A stretch of DNA of 64,000 nucleotides, taken from Azoarcus sp. DD4 (lineage in GTDB: Bacteria > Pseudomonadota > Gammaproteobacteria > Burkholderiales > Rhodocyclaceae). Position 1 is the first letter of the stretch; every line of letters begins with the position of its first letter. This document shows, in pieces, positions 35,283 to 42,445 of this stretch. The stretch spans positions 5,336,078 through 5,400,077 of the forward strand of contig NZ_CP022958.1 of NCBI RefSeq assembly GCF_006496635.1, given 5' to 3'. The notes under the pieces were generated by a model. That model was not told the DNA's origin. It worked only from the letters and a program-made list of their open reading frames with translations, and searched no databases. Both the position numbers and the translations under genes were made by a program.

Positions 35283-37094
35283 TCAGGCCAGCGCCTGTGT
35301 CCGCAGGTAGTTGCGCCAGCCACCGCTGGCGCTGATGTCCTGCGCACTGCTCGCCGCGAGGCCTTCGCAGATGAAACCCTTGAGCTCGCGCCCGCCCTCC
35401 AGCACCACGGTGCCGATGGCCAATGGCGCCGGGATCAGCGCAACGAAACTGCCGAAGTGACGGGCAGGCAATTCCCATACCTCTACTTCGATGGCCGCGC
35501 CGCCCGACGCCACGCGGACGAGGCCGGGCTTGGGCGGCGTCGTGCCCGGCAGCGCGAACAAGCGGTATTCCGGCGCCGTGCGGGTGGTTTCCAGCAGGCG
35601 GGCATTACGTTCGACGAGCTGCCAGTTGAGCGGCAATCCGCTCAGGTGGGCGCCGACGACCACCAGCCGCACGGTCGGTTCGCTGCCGGGCAGCGGCGGC
35701 AAGGGCGTCGTGCGGCGGGGCGGTTCGAGCGTGCCGGTGCCGAGCCGGGTGTGCAGCAGGGGCTCCCACCGGCGCGCCAGCTCGGCCAGGCGGTGGTCGG
35801 CGCCGCTCGGGCCGATCAGGGTCACCCCGGCCGGCAGGCCGTCGCCGCGGAACGGCCCGGGCACGGCCAGCGCGCACAGACGCAGCAGATTGACGAAGTT
35901 GGTGTAGCGACCGAGATGGGTGTTGCACTCGATCGGGCTGCGCGCGATCTGCTCGCGGGTGTAGAAGGCCGGCATGGTCGGTACCAGCAGCAGGTCGATC
36001 TTGTCGAACTGTGCCTGACACTGCGCCTGCAGTTCGGCCAGGCGGTACTGGCCGCGGAAGGCATCGGCGGCCGAGAAGCAGTCGGCGCGGCCGATGATCG
36101 CGGCTACATGGCGATCCATGCTGGCGCGATGTTCGTCGAGGAAGCTGCCGAGCGCCACCCGCCGTTCGGCCACCCACGGCCCCTCGTAAAGCAGGGCCGA
36201 GACCTCGTGGAAGGGCGTCATGTCTATCATCTCGACGCGTATTCCGGCGCGTTCGCCGAGGCGCGAAAGCGCGAGCGAGAACGCTTGCCAGGCCGCCGCA
36301 TCGAGCTCCTTCTTCAGCTCGATCGGCACGCCCACCACCAGCGGCTGGTGGTCGGGGCCGAGCGGCAGCACCGGCTGCGCACCGTAGGCAAAGCGGCCCA
36401 GCACCCGCCAGGCGTCGGCCACGGTGTGGGCGAACACCGACACGCAATCGAGCGAACGGCACGCCGGAAACACACCCTCGTTGCTCACCAGGCCGGGCGT
36501 GGGCTTGAGTCCGACCAGATTGCAGCAGCCGGCCGGGATGCGGCCGGAGCCGGCGGTGTCGGTGCCGAGCGCAAAGGCGACCAGGCCGCGCGCGGTGACC
36601 GCGGCCGAACCGGAGCTGGAACCGCCCGAGATGTAGCGCGCGTCGAAGGGATTGCTGACCTCGCCATAGGGCGAGCGGGTACCGACCAGACCGGTGGCGA
36701 ACTGGTCGAGGTTGGTCTTGCCCACCATCAGCGCGCCGGCCGCCTCCAGGCTTTCTACCGCCGCCGCCGAACGGCGCGGCATGTAGCTGAAGGCGGGGCA
36801 GGCCGCGGTCGTCGGCAGACCGGCGACGTCGATGTTGTCCTTGACCGCGAAGGGCACGCCGAGCAGGGGGAAGCGTTCCAGCGCACGATCCGGTCCGTCG
36901 CGCAGTGCTGCCGCCAGCTCGGCCGCGCGGGCCCGCAGGCGCTCGGCCGGTGCAGTGCAGATCCACATTGCCGGATCGACCGCGGCAGCGATGCGCGCCA
37001 ATACTGCCTCGACCACCTGCTCCGGTCGCTGCACACCGCTGCGATAGGCCTCCAGCAAACCCTCGACGGTGAGTACTTGCGGCATGGCTGGCAT
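35283..37094 (-). CDS. atzF: Allophanate hydrolase (AtzF-type)
   Basis: A 603-aa amidase-signature enzyme converting allophanate to 2 NH3 and 2 CO2. The catalytic triad is visible as K85 (FAVKDNID), cis-S159 (ISGGSSSGSAA) and S183 (DTAGSGRIP). All three are offset by 6 from AtzF K91/S165/S189, and the length matches AtzF (about 605 aa), including the C-terminal domain (about 440-603) that stabilises the oligomer and completes the reaction. ATG 37094 has AGAGGG upstream; ATG 37085 is possible. It is the first gene of the leftward biuret operon. Confidence 0.9.
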   Translation of the reverse strand: MPAMPQVLTVEGLLEAYRSGVQRPEQVVEAVLARIAAAVDPAMWICTAPAERLRARAAELAAALRDGPDRALERFPLLGVPFAVKDNIDVAGLPTTAACPAFSYMPRRSAAAVESLEAAGALMVGKTNLDQFATGLVGTRSPYGEVSNPFDARYISGGSSSGSAAVTARGLVAFALGTDTAGSGRIPAGCCNLVGLKPTPGLVSNEGVFPACRSLDCVSVFAHTVADAWRVLGRFAYGAQPVLPLGPDHQPLVVGVPIELKKELDAAAWQAFSLALSRLGERAGIRVEMIDMTPFHEVSALLYEGPWVAERRVALGSFLDEHRASMDRHVAAIIGRADCFSAADAFRGQYRLAELQAQCQAQFDKIDLLLVPTMPAFYTREQIARSPIECNTHLGRYTNFVNLLRLCALAVPGPFRGDGLPAGVTLIGPSGADHRLAELARRWEPLLHTRLGTGTLEPPRRTTPLPPLPGSEPTVRLVVVGAHLSGLPLNWQLVERNARLLETTRTAPEYRLFALPGTTPPKPGLVRVASGGAAIEVEVWELPARHFGSFVALIPAPLAIGTVVLEGGRELKGFICEGLAASSAQDISASGGWRNYLRTQALA

Positions 37095-37106
37095 CGTCGC
37101 CCTCTT

Positions 37107-37144
37107 CTTGGATTCAAGATGGAATACAAGAAGCAATATCCAAG
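37107..37144 (-). promoter_or_regulatory. Operator-like repeats upstream of the biuret operon
   Basis: On the minus strand the motifs CTTGGATATTG (37144-37134), CTTGTATTCC (37130-37121) and CTTGAATCCAAG (37118-37107, with palindromic CTTG/CAAG ends) are spaced about 13 bp apart and end 13 bp before the atzF ATG. They resemble the cluster at 26195-26226 beside the GntR gene. A FadR-type GntR repressor site is a reasonable reading. Confidence 0.5.
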
Positions 37145-37302
37145 CCACGGCACTTCCTGAGCCCGTTCCCCTTGATTGGCGCGCATTTGTTGCATATCGG
37201 AAGACAGGCGGCGGCGTGGCCATGCACCACCGCGGGGAAAATCCGCGCCCCCCGCCCCGGAACAGGGCGCGCCGGACGGGGCTGCAGCGCCGCGCCGCAC
37301 GT

Positions 37303-37331
37303 TTGACTTTTGCCCGGCGCAGCGCTACTTT
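37303..37331 (+). promoter_or_regulatory. Promoter of metX
   Basis: TTGACT (37303-37308) and TACTTT (37326-37331) are 17 bp apart, a good sigma-70 arrangement. Transcription would start near 37338, directly before the SAM-II aptamer. Confidence 0.7.
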
Positions 37332-37340
37332 TCGGCCACC

Positions 37341-37398
37341 TAGCGCCGATTTGAACCACAGCTTGCGGGCGCTCAATAAATCCGGCTAAAGCGAGGGC
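37341..37398 (+). ncRNA. SAM-II (SAM-alpha) riboswitch
   Basis: The 58-nt leader matches the SAM-II consensus block by block: a 6-bp P1 stem AGCGCC/GGCGCT (37342-37347 with 37368-37373), the loop start GATTTGAACC, TTGC, then AATAAAT, GGCTAAA and GAGGG at the 3' end, which form the H-type pseudoknot in the known SAM-II structure. It binds S-adenosylmethionine and lowers expression of methionine-synthesis genes. It lies between the metX promoter and an intrinsic terminator. SAM-II is best known from Alphaproteobacteria. Confidence 0.85.
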
Positions 37399-37400
37399 GA

Positions 37401-37440
37401 CCCAGTCCGCGTTTTCCAGCCGGCTGGGTTTTTTGTTTTT
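37401..37440 (+). terminator. Attenuator terminator after the SAM-II aptamer
   Basis: CCCAG at 37401-37405 can pair with CTGGG at 37424-37428, and an alternative hairpin is the palindrome CCAGCCGGCTGG (37416-37427). Either is followed by a run of T (37429-37434, then TTTTT). It lies 12 bp before the metX ATG, so SAM-dependent termination is the likely control mode. Confidence 0.75.
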
Positions 37441-37452
37441 CACGCAAAGATC

Positions 37453-38580
37453 ATGACCGAACCCCAATCCGTCGGGATCGTGACGCCACAGACGGCGCAC
37501 TTCGCCGAGCCGCTGGCGCTGCGCAGCGGCGGCACGCTCGCCGACTACGACCTGGTCTATGAAACCTATGGCGAACTCAACGCCGCGCGCAGCAACGCGG
37601 TGCTGGTCTGCCACGCCCTGTCCGGCTCGCACCACGTCGCCGGCGTGTATGCGGACGACACGCGCAACGTCGGCTGGTGGGACAACCTGATTGGCCCCGG
37701 CAAGCCGCTCGACACGCGCAAGTTCTTCGTCATCGGGGTGAACAACCTCGGCGGCTGCTACGGCAGCACCGGGCCAGGTTCGATCAATCCTGCCACCGGC
37801 AAGCCCTGGGGCGCCGACTTCCCCTTCGTCACGGTGGAAGACTGGGTGGATGCGCAGGCGCGGCTGGCCGACCGCCTCGGCATCGCCCGCTTCGCCGCCA
37901 TTGTCGGCGGCAGCCTGGGCGGCATGCAGGCGCTGTCGTGGGCACTGCAGTATCCGGAGCGCGTCGGCCACGCCGCGGTGATCGCCTCGGCGCCCAAGCT
38001 CACCGCGCAGAACATCGCCTTCAACGAGGTCGCCCGCCAGGCCATCCTCACCGATCCCGAATTCCACGGCGGCCACTACTACGAGCACGGCGTGGTGCCG
38101 GCCCGCGGCCTGAAACTGGCACGCATGATTGGCCACATCACCTACCTGTCCGACGATTCGATGGGCGAGAAATTCGGCCGCAGCCTGCGCCACGGCAAGG
38201 CGGTATACAGCTACGACGTCGAATTCGAGATCGAGTCCTACCTGCGCTACCAGGGCGACAAGTTCGCCGGCTACTTCGACGCCAACACCTACCTGCTGAC
38301 GACCAAGACGCTGGACTACTTCGACCCGGCCTTCGAACATGGCGGCAACCTCAACGCCGCCCTCGCCCGCGCCAGCGCCGACTTCCTGGTGGTGTCCTTC
38401 ACCACCGACTGGCGCTTCTCGCCGGCGCGCTCGCACGAGATCGTTTACGCCCTGCTGCACAACCGCCGCAACGTCAGCTACGCGGAGATCGACTGCCCGG
38501 CCGGGCACGACTCCTTCCTGCTCGACGACCCGCAATACCACGCGCTGCTCAGCGCCTGGTTCGACCGCATCGAGGTGTGA
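37453..38580 (+). CDS. metX: Homoserine O-acyltransferase MetX
   Basis: A 375-aa alpha/beta-hydrolase enzyme that acylates homoserine, the committed step of methionine synthesis. The nucleophile elbow is IVGGSLGGMQALSWA, and the catalytic His is in CPAGHDSFLL near the C-terminus. Other family blocks are YETYGELNAARSNAVLVCHALSGSHHVAG and GVNNLGGCYGSTGPGSINPATGKPWGADFP. Whether it uses acetyl- or succinyl-CoA cannot be fixed from the sequence by eye. It is followed by metW after 1 bp and preceded by a SAM-II riboswitch. Confidence 0.95.
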   Translation: MTEPQSVGIVTPQTAHFAEPLALRSGGTLADYDLVYETYGELNAARSNAVLVCHALSGSHHVAGVYADDTRNVGWWDNLIGPGKPLDTRKFFVIGVNNLGGCYGSTGPGSINPATGKPWGADFPFVTVEDWVDAQARLADRLGIARFAAIVGGSLGGMQALSWALQYPERVGHAAVIASAPKLTAQNIAFNEVARQAILTDPEFHGGHYYEHGVVPARGLKLARMIGHITYLSDDSMGEKFGRSLRHGKAVYSYDVEFEIESYLRYQGDKFAGYFDANTYLLTTKTLDYFDPAFEHGGNLNAALARASADFLVVSFTTDWRFSPARSHEIVYALLHNRRNVSYAEIDCPAGHDSFLLDDPQYHALLSAWFDRIEV

Positions 38581-38581
38581 G

Positions 38582-39169
38582 ATGGCGGCCTATCGCTACG
38601 ACTACGACGTGATTGCGCAGTGGATCGCCCCCGGCGAGAAGGTGCTGGACCTCGGCTGCGGCGACGGCAGCCTGCTCAAGCACCTGATCGCGGTACGTCA
38701 GGTGCAGGGCTACGGCGTCGAGAACGATCCCGACAAGCTGATCGCCTGCGTGAAGAACGGGGTGAACGCGATCCAGGTCGATATGGAAAACGGCTTGTCC
38801 GGCTTCGAGGACGGCTTCTTCGACCACGTCATCATGAGCCTGTCGCTGCAGGCGATGCACAACACCCAGGGCATCCTCGCCGAGATGCTGCGCGTCGGCC
38901 GCGAAGCGGTGGTGAGCTTTCCCAACTTCGGCTACTGGCGCCACCGCCAAAGCATCCTCAACGGCCGCATGCCGGTGTCGGAAAGCCTGCCGCACCAGTG
39001 GTTCAACACTCCCAACGTGCGCTTCTTCACCATCGCCGACTTCGACGCGCTGTGCGAGCTGAACGGCATCGCGGTGCGCGAGCGGCTGGCCTTCGACGAG
39101 GGCAAGATCGTGGTGGAAGAGCCCAACTTCCTCGCCAGCGTGGCGGTATACCGGCTGGGCCGCGACTGA
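38582..39169 (+). CDS. metW: Methionine biosynthesis protein MetW
   Basis: A 195-aa class I methyltransferase-like protein (VLDLGCGDGSLLKHL as motif I; YRYDYDVIAQWIAPG at the N-terminus; SFPNFGYWRHRQSIL; LPHQWFNTPNVRFFTIADF). MetW accompanies metX in many Proteobacteria and is needed for full MetX activity. ATG 38582 starts 1 bp after the metX stop, so the pair is co-translated under the SAM-II leader. Confidence 0.93.
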   Translation: MAAYRYDYDVIAQWIAPGEKVLDLGCGDGSLLKHLIAVRQVQGYGVENDPDKLIACVKNGVNAIQVDMENGLSGFEDGFFDHVIMSLSLQAMHNTQGILAEMLRVGREAVVSFPNFGYWRHRQSILNGRMPVSESLPHQWFNTPNVRFFTIADFDALCELNGIAVRERLAFDEGKIVVEEPNFLASVAVYRLGRD

Positions 39170-39196
39170 TCGTCGGGCCGCGGCCAGACCGCGCCT

Positions 39197-40003
39197 TCAG
39201 CCTGCCGGGATCAGCCGCTGGCCGCGGCGGAAGGCATCGGTGAAGCGGTCCAGGCCGTGGCTGCCGCCGTTGACCAGCCGGCGCGCGTGGCGCAGGTCGT
39301 CGGCCAGCAGGGCCTGCTTGATAGCGATCTCCTTGTCCTTCAGGAAGGCCGCCAGCAACCGGCCGGCGATCGCCGCGTCGGAGGCGAGTTCCGGCTCGTC
39401 GATCAGGCGCTTGCCCAGGCCGAGCAGCTCGCCGTAGCGCTGGTAGTTGAAGCGGCCGGTGAGCTGGACGTAGCCACGGCCGCGGAAACGCTCGCCGTCC
39501 GGCGTGCCCTGGTTACCGAGGTCGCGCCGGTTGTCGTAGAGATCGAAGGGATGGCCGCGCGGCGAGGTATTGAAGCGCGAGCGGCCCTCGGCCACCGGCT
39601 CGAAGCTCTCGGTCTCGGCCCGTATCGTCGCCAGCGCCATCAGCACCATGGGCTGGTCGGTCAGGCCGCGCTCGCTGAGCGCGGCGCACACCGGCGGCAG
39701 GTTCTCGCGGATGTTGCCGATGGGGGTGGCCGGGAACATGCCCGACACCGCCTGCACTCTCACCCCGGGCATCACGTCGGGCCAAACGTCTTCCTTCTTC
39801 TCCAGCCCGAGCGCGGTCAGCGAGCGCGGACCGGCGATGCCGTCGGCCAGCAAGCCTTCGCTGAGCTGGAAGGCCATCAAGGCGGCCTCGGTGCCGCCGC
39901 CGAAATCGCCGTCCATCTTGCCGGGATCGAAGCCCTTCTCCTTCAAGGTCTTCTGCAGGCGCTTGACCGCCGCGCCGCTCATGCCGCGTTTCAGCACCGT
40001 CAT
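39197..40003 (-). CDS. Peptidoglycan-binding protein with a chitinase/lysozyme (GH19-like) domain
   Basis: A 268-aa protein. Residues 3-68 are a PG_binding_1 repeat (LKRGMSGAAVKRLQKTLKEKGFDPGKMDGDFGGGTEAALMAFQLSEGL). The second half resembles GH19 chitinases/endolysins: MALATIRAETESFEPVAEGRSRFN carries a likely catalytic Glu, and RFRGRGYVQLTGRFNYQRYGELLGLGKRLIDEPELASDAAIAGRLLAAFL is the substrate-binding block. No signal peptide is visible, and no phage genes surround it. It may be a stray endolysin-like gene or part of an unrecognised export route. It is convergent with metW. Confidence 0.78.
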   Translation of the reverse strand: MTVLKRGMSGAAVKRLQKTLKEKGFDPGKMDGDFGGGTEAALMAFQLSEGLLADGIAGPRSLTALGLEKKEDVWPDVMPGVRVQAVSGMFPATPIGNIRENLPPVCAALSERGLTDQPMVLMALATIRAETESFEPVAEGRSRFNTSPRGHPFDLYDNRRDLGNQGTPDGERFRGRGYVQLTGRFNYQRYGELLGLGKRLIDEPELASDAAIAGRLLAAFLKDKEIAIKQALLADDLRHARRLVNGGSHGLDRFTDAFRRGQRLIPAG

Positions 40004-40144
40004 GATCGTCTCCCCCGCTGGTTATGCCGTCTGCGCCGAAGCCGGCGGCTCAACCCACTATAGGCGACGGCACCGGATTTATCATGCGGTGAGCATCCGT
40101 GGCTCCCCCTATACTGAATTACCCCGCGCAGCCGAGAACGGCAC

Positions 40145-41833
40145 ATGAACGCGACGTCGCAGGTCACGCTGATCACCACCGGCATGCTGCCCTTCCTGGT
40201 GCTGCTGAGTGCGGCACTGACGGCGCCGGTGTCCTTCCTGCTGCTGGCGCGTTATCGCCGTGCAGTACTGACGTCGATGGCGGCCAGCGCCGGCGCCGCC
40301 CCACCGCCGGAGATCGTCATCGCCGGCGAACCACCGCCCCGGCCGCTGGCGCTGGACTATCTCGATCCCGCCCGGTTGGCGCCCTCCCCGGTGCGCCGGG
40401 CCGTGCGCCACGCCATGCTCGGCGCCGTCCTCGGTTATGTCGCAGGTGGCCTTGCCTACGCACTGGTGATGTTCGGCGCCTGGCAGTACTTCACCCGCGA
40501 CGGCGGTTTCGTGCTGTCGCGCTTTCTGTGGCTGATGTCCTGTTACGCGTGGCCCATCGCCCTGGCAGTGGGCCTGGTGGCAGCGGTCGACCTGCGCCAG
40601 CGCCTGCTGGTGGCACTCGGCTATTTCGCCATCGTGCTGGCCGTCGCCATCCACGGCCTGCTGCGCAACGCCGGCCTCGACTTCGGCCAGCTCGCCACCT
40701 TCTGGCTGCTCACCAACGCACCCGCTACCGTGCTGCTGCTCGCCTTCCTGCATCGCCGGGTACGCGCGGTCGGCCCGCTGGTGCTCTGCTTCATGGTAGT
40801 GGCGGTCACCGGCAGCCAGTTGGCGGTAAGCCTGCTGGGATCGAACGATGCGGCGATGCGCACGGTAATTGCGCTGGGCGCGCCGTTCGGCCTGGGCAGC
40901 CGTGGCCTTTTTGGCCTCACGATGCTGGTCGGCGCGGTACTCGCCGCCATCGTCGGCTGGCAATTGCTGCTGTGGCTGGGGCGCCGCCACCGTGCCCGGC
41001 GCAGCAGCGACCAGGCCTTGACGCTGGATGCGATGTGGTTGCTGTTCGGCGTGGTGCAGTCGATCACGCTCGCCTTCGAGGGCTGGCTGTGGGTACTGAC
41101 CGGCCTGGTCGCCTTCATCGCCTACCTGCTGACCAGACGGCTGACGTGGGTGCTGGCGCGGCCGGTGGTCGCTAGCGAACACGCGCCATCCCTGCTGCTT
41201 CTGCGGGTGTTCGCACTCGGTGCGCGCAGCGAGCGCCTGTTCGACGCACTCGGCAAGTACTGGTTGCGGCTCGGCGACATCAGCCTGATCGCCGGCCCCG
41301 ATCTCGCCACCAGCACGGTGGAACCGCATGAATTCCTGGATTTCGTCAGCGGCCGGCTGTCACGCCAGTTCGTCGGCGGCGACAGCGACCTCGAGCGCCG
41401 CATCTCCAGCCGCGACCTCGGCCCCGACCCGGACGGACGCTACCGCGTCAATGAGCTGTTCTGCCATGCGGACACCTGGCAGCAGGCGATGCGCCGGCTG
41501 GCCGCACTGGCCGACGTGGTGCTGATGGACCTGCGCAGCTTCTCGACCGGCAACCACGGTTGCCTCTACGAACTGCGCCACCTGCTGGACGCGGTAGCGC
41601 TGCAACGGGTGGTGTTCCTGATCGACGCCAGCACCGATCGGACCGTCCTCGCGGATGCACTGACCGGCCTGTGGCAGGCGCTGGCGCCTGACTCCCCCAA
41701 CCGTGGCGCGGCCGCTCCCCGCGCGCGCCTGATCGACATCCGGAACGCGAATGCCGCGACGCTGAGCGCGCTGCTCGACTGCCTGCACGGCGCAGTGAGG
41801 GTCGCGCCCGGCGAGCGACTCAGCCGACAGTGA
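40145..41833 (+). CDS. Polytopic membrane protein with a C-terminal TIR-like/Rossmann-type domain
   Basis: A 562-aa protein with about 9 hydrophobic segments between residues 9 and 330, then a soluble domain (about 350-555). That domain runs LLLRVFALGARSERLFDALGKYWLRLGDISLIAGPDLA, ending with ADVVLMDLRSFSTGNHGCLYELRHLLDAVALQRVVFLID. The alternation of strands with GCLYELRHLL (E476) resembles the end of TIR domains, where a conserved Glu sits in a similar CxxEL context, but the resemblance is weak by eye. Hypothetical membrane proteins with this tail occur in other Proteobacteria. Function unknown. It overlaps the next, convergent gene by 14 bp. Confidence 0.6.
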   Translation: MNATSQVTLITTGMLPFLVLLSAALTAPVSFLLLARYRRAVLTSMAASAGAAPPPEIVIAGEPPPRPLALDYLDPARLAPSPVRRAVRHAMLGAVLGYVAGGLAYALVMFGAWQYFTRDGGFVLSRFLWLMSCYAWPIALAVGLVAAVDLRQRLLVALGYFAIVLAVAIHGLLRNAGLDFGQLATFWLLTNAPATVLLLAFLHRRVRAVGPLVLCFMVVAVTGSQLAVSLLGSNDAAMRTVIALGAPFGLGSRGLFGLTMLVGAVLAAIVGWQLLLWLGRRHRARRSSDQALTLDAMWLLFGVVQSITLAFEGWLWVLTGLVAFIAYLLTRRLTWVLARPVVASEHAPSLLLLRVFALGARSERLFDALGKYWLRLGDISLIAGPDLATSTVEPHEFLDFVSGRLSRQFVGGDSDLERRISSRDLGPDPDGRYRVNELFCHADTWQQAMRRLAALADVVLMDLRSFSTGNHGCLYELRHLLDAVALQRVVFLIDASTDRTVLADALTGLWQALAPDSPNRGAAAPRARLIDIRNANAATLSALLDCLHGAVRVAPGERLSRQ

Positions 41834-42137
41834 AGCTGGGAATATCGACGCGGACCACCGGGCGTTCGAGGGCAGCCGCCGTGACCGCGGCGAAACGCTG
41901 CGCCCAGGGGCCGTTCTCGGCAAAGCGGGCCTCGCCGCCATACTTGGCGACGTTGAGGATCATGTCCAGCACCAGCACCTTGCCCATGGGGTTCGACGGC
42001 GTGCATTCCAGCGCCTCGAACTCCTTGGCCAGCCAGGCGCGGGCCTCGTCCTTCTTCAGCCCTGCAGTCTCGCTGTCGGACACCGTCAGTTCGAACTCAC
42101 GCTCAGGGCCAAAGGCCACGATCACGACTTGGGACAT
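41820..42137 (-). CDS. Hypothetical protein, possible small-RNA target
   Basis: A 105-aa soluble protein (MSQVVIVAFGPEREFELTVSDSETAGLKKDEARAWLAKEFEALECTPSNPMGKVLVLDMILNVAKYGGEARFAENGPWAQRFAAV...). I do not recognise a family. ATG 42137 has AAAGGAGGA 9-17 bp upstream. An in-frame ATG at 42167 would include the ribosome site and is unlikely. The leader sequence at 42145-42164 is complementary to the candidate small RNA at 45.9 kb, which is unusual. It overlaps the membrane protein gene tail to tail. Confidence 0.7.
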   Translation of the reverse strand: MSQVVIVAFGPEREFELTVSDSETAGLKKDEARAWLAKEFEALECTPSNPMGKVLVLDMILNVAKYGGEARFAENGPWAQRFAAVTAAALERPVVRVDIPSFTVG

Positions 42138-42144
42138 GGCGAGT

Positions 42145-42164
42145 CTCCTCCTTTGGTCTGGATT
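42145..42164 (-). promoter_or_regulatory. Ribosome-binding region complementary to the candidate small RNA
   Basis: On the + strand 42145-42164 reads CTCCTCCTTTGGTCTGGATT. The candidate small RNA at 45889-45908 has the same 20 bases with one difference (C to G at position 14). The gene is on the minus strand, so the RNA would pair with its Shine-Dalgarno and leader, blocking ribosomes. Confidence 0.5.
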
Positions 42165-42445
42165 CATTGTGTGCCGCACATTGTTGGTGTGGCAACGCCG
42201 GCGCGCAAGAAACGTATCGAAATGTGACCTCCCCCGCCCCGGCGTGGCCCGCCGCTGGCACGTGGCTGCCGGCGCCGCGGCCAATCTGGGATAATCCGCC
42301 GAACTTTGCCCCGGAACCCGCCAGTGCTCCGTCCCCTTGCCGCGCCGGCATCGCCTCCGGCGCAAGCCGCAACGCCACGCCCGCTCCACACCAAGCATCG
42401 CCTTCCGCTCCCGGCCACGCCGGCGCCAGTGCCGGAGGTGCGCCG

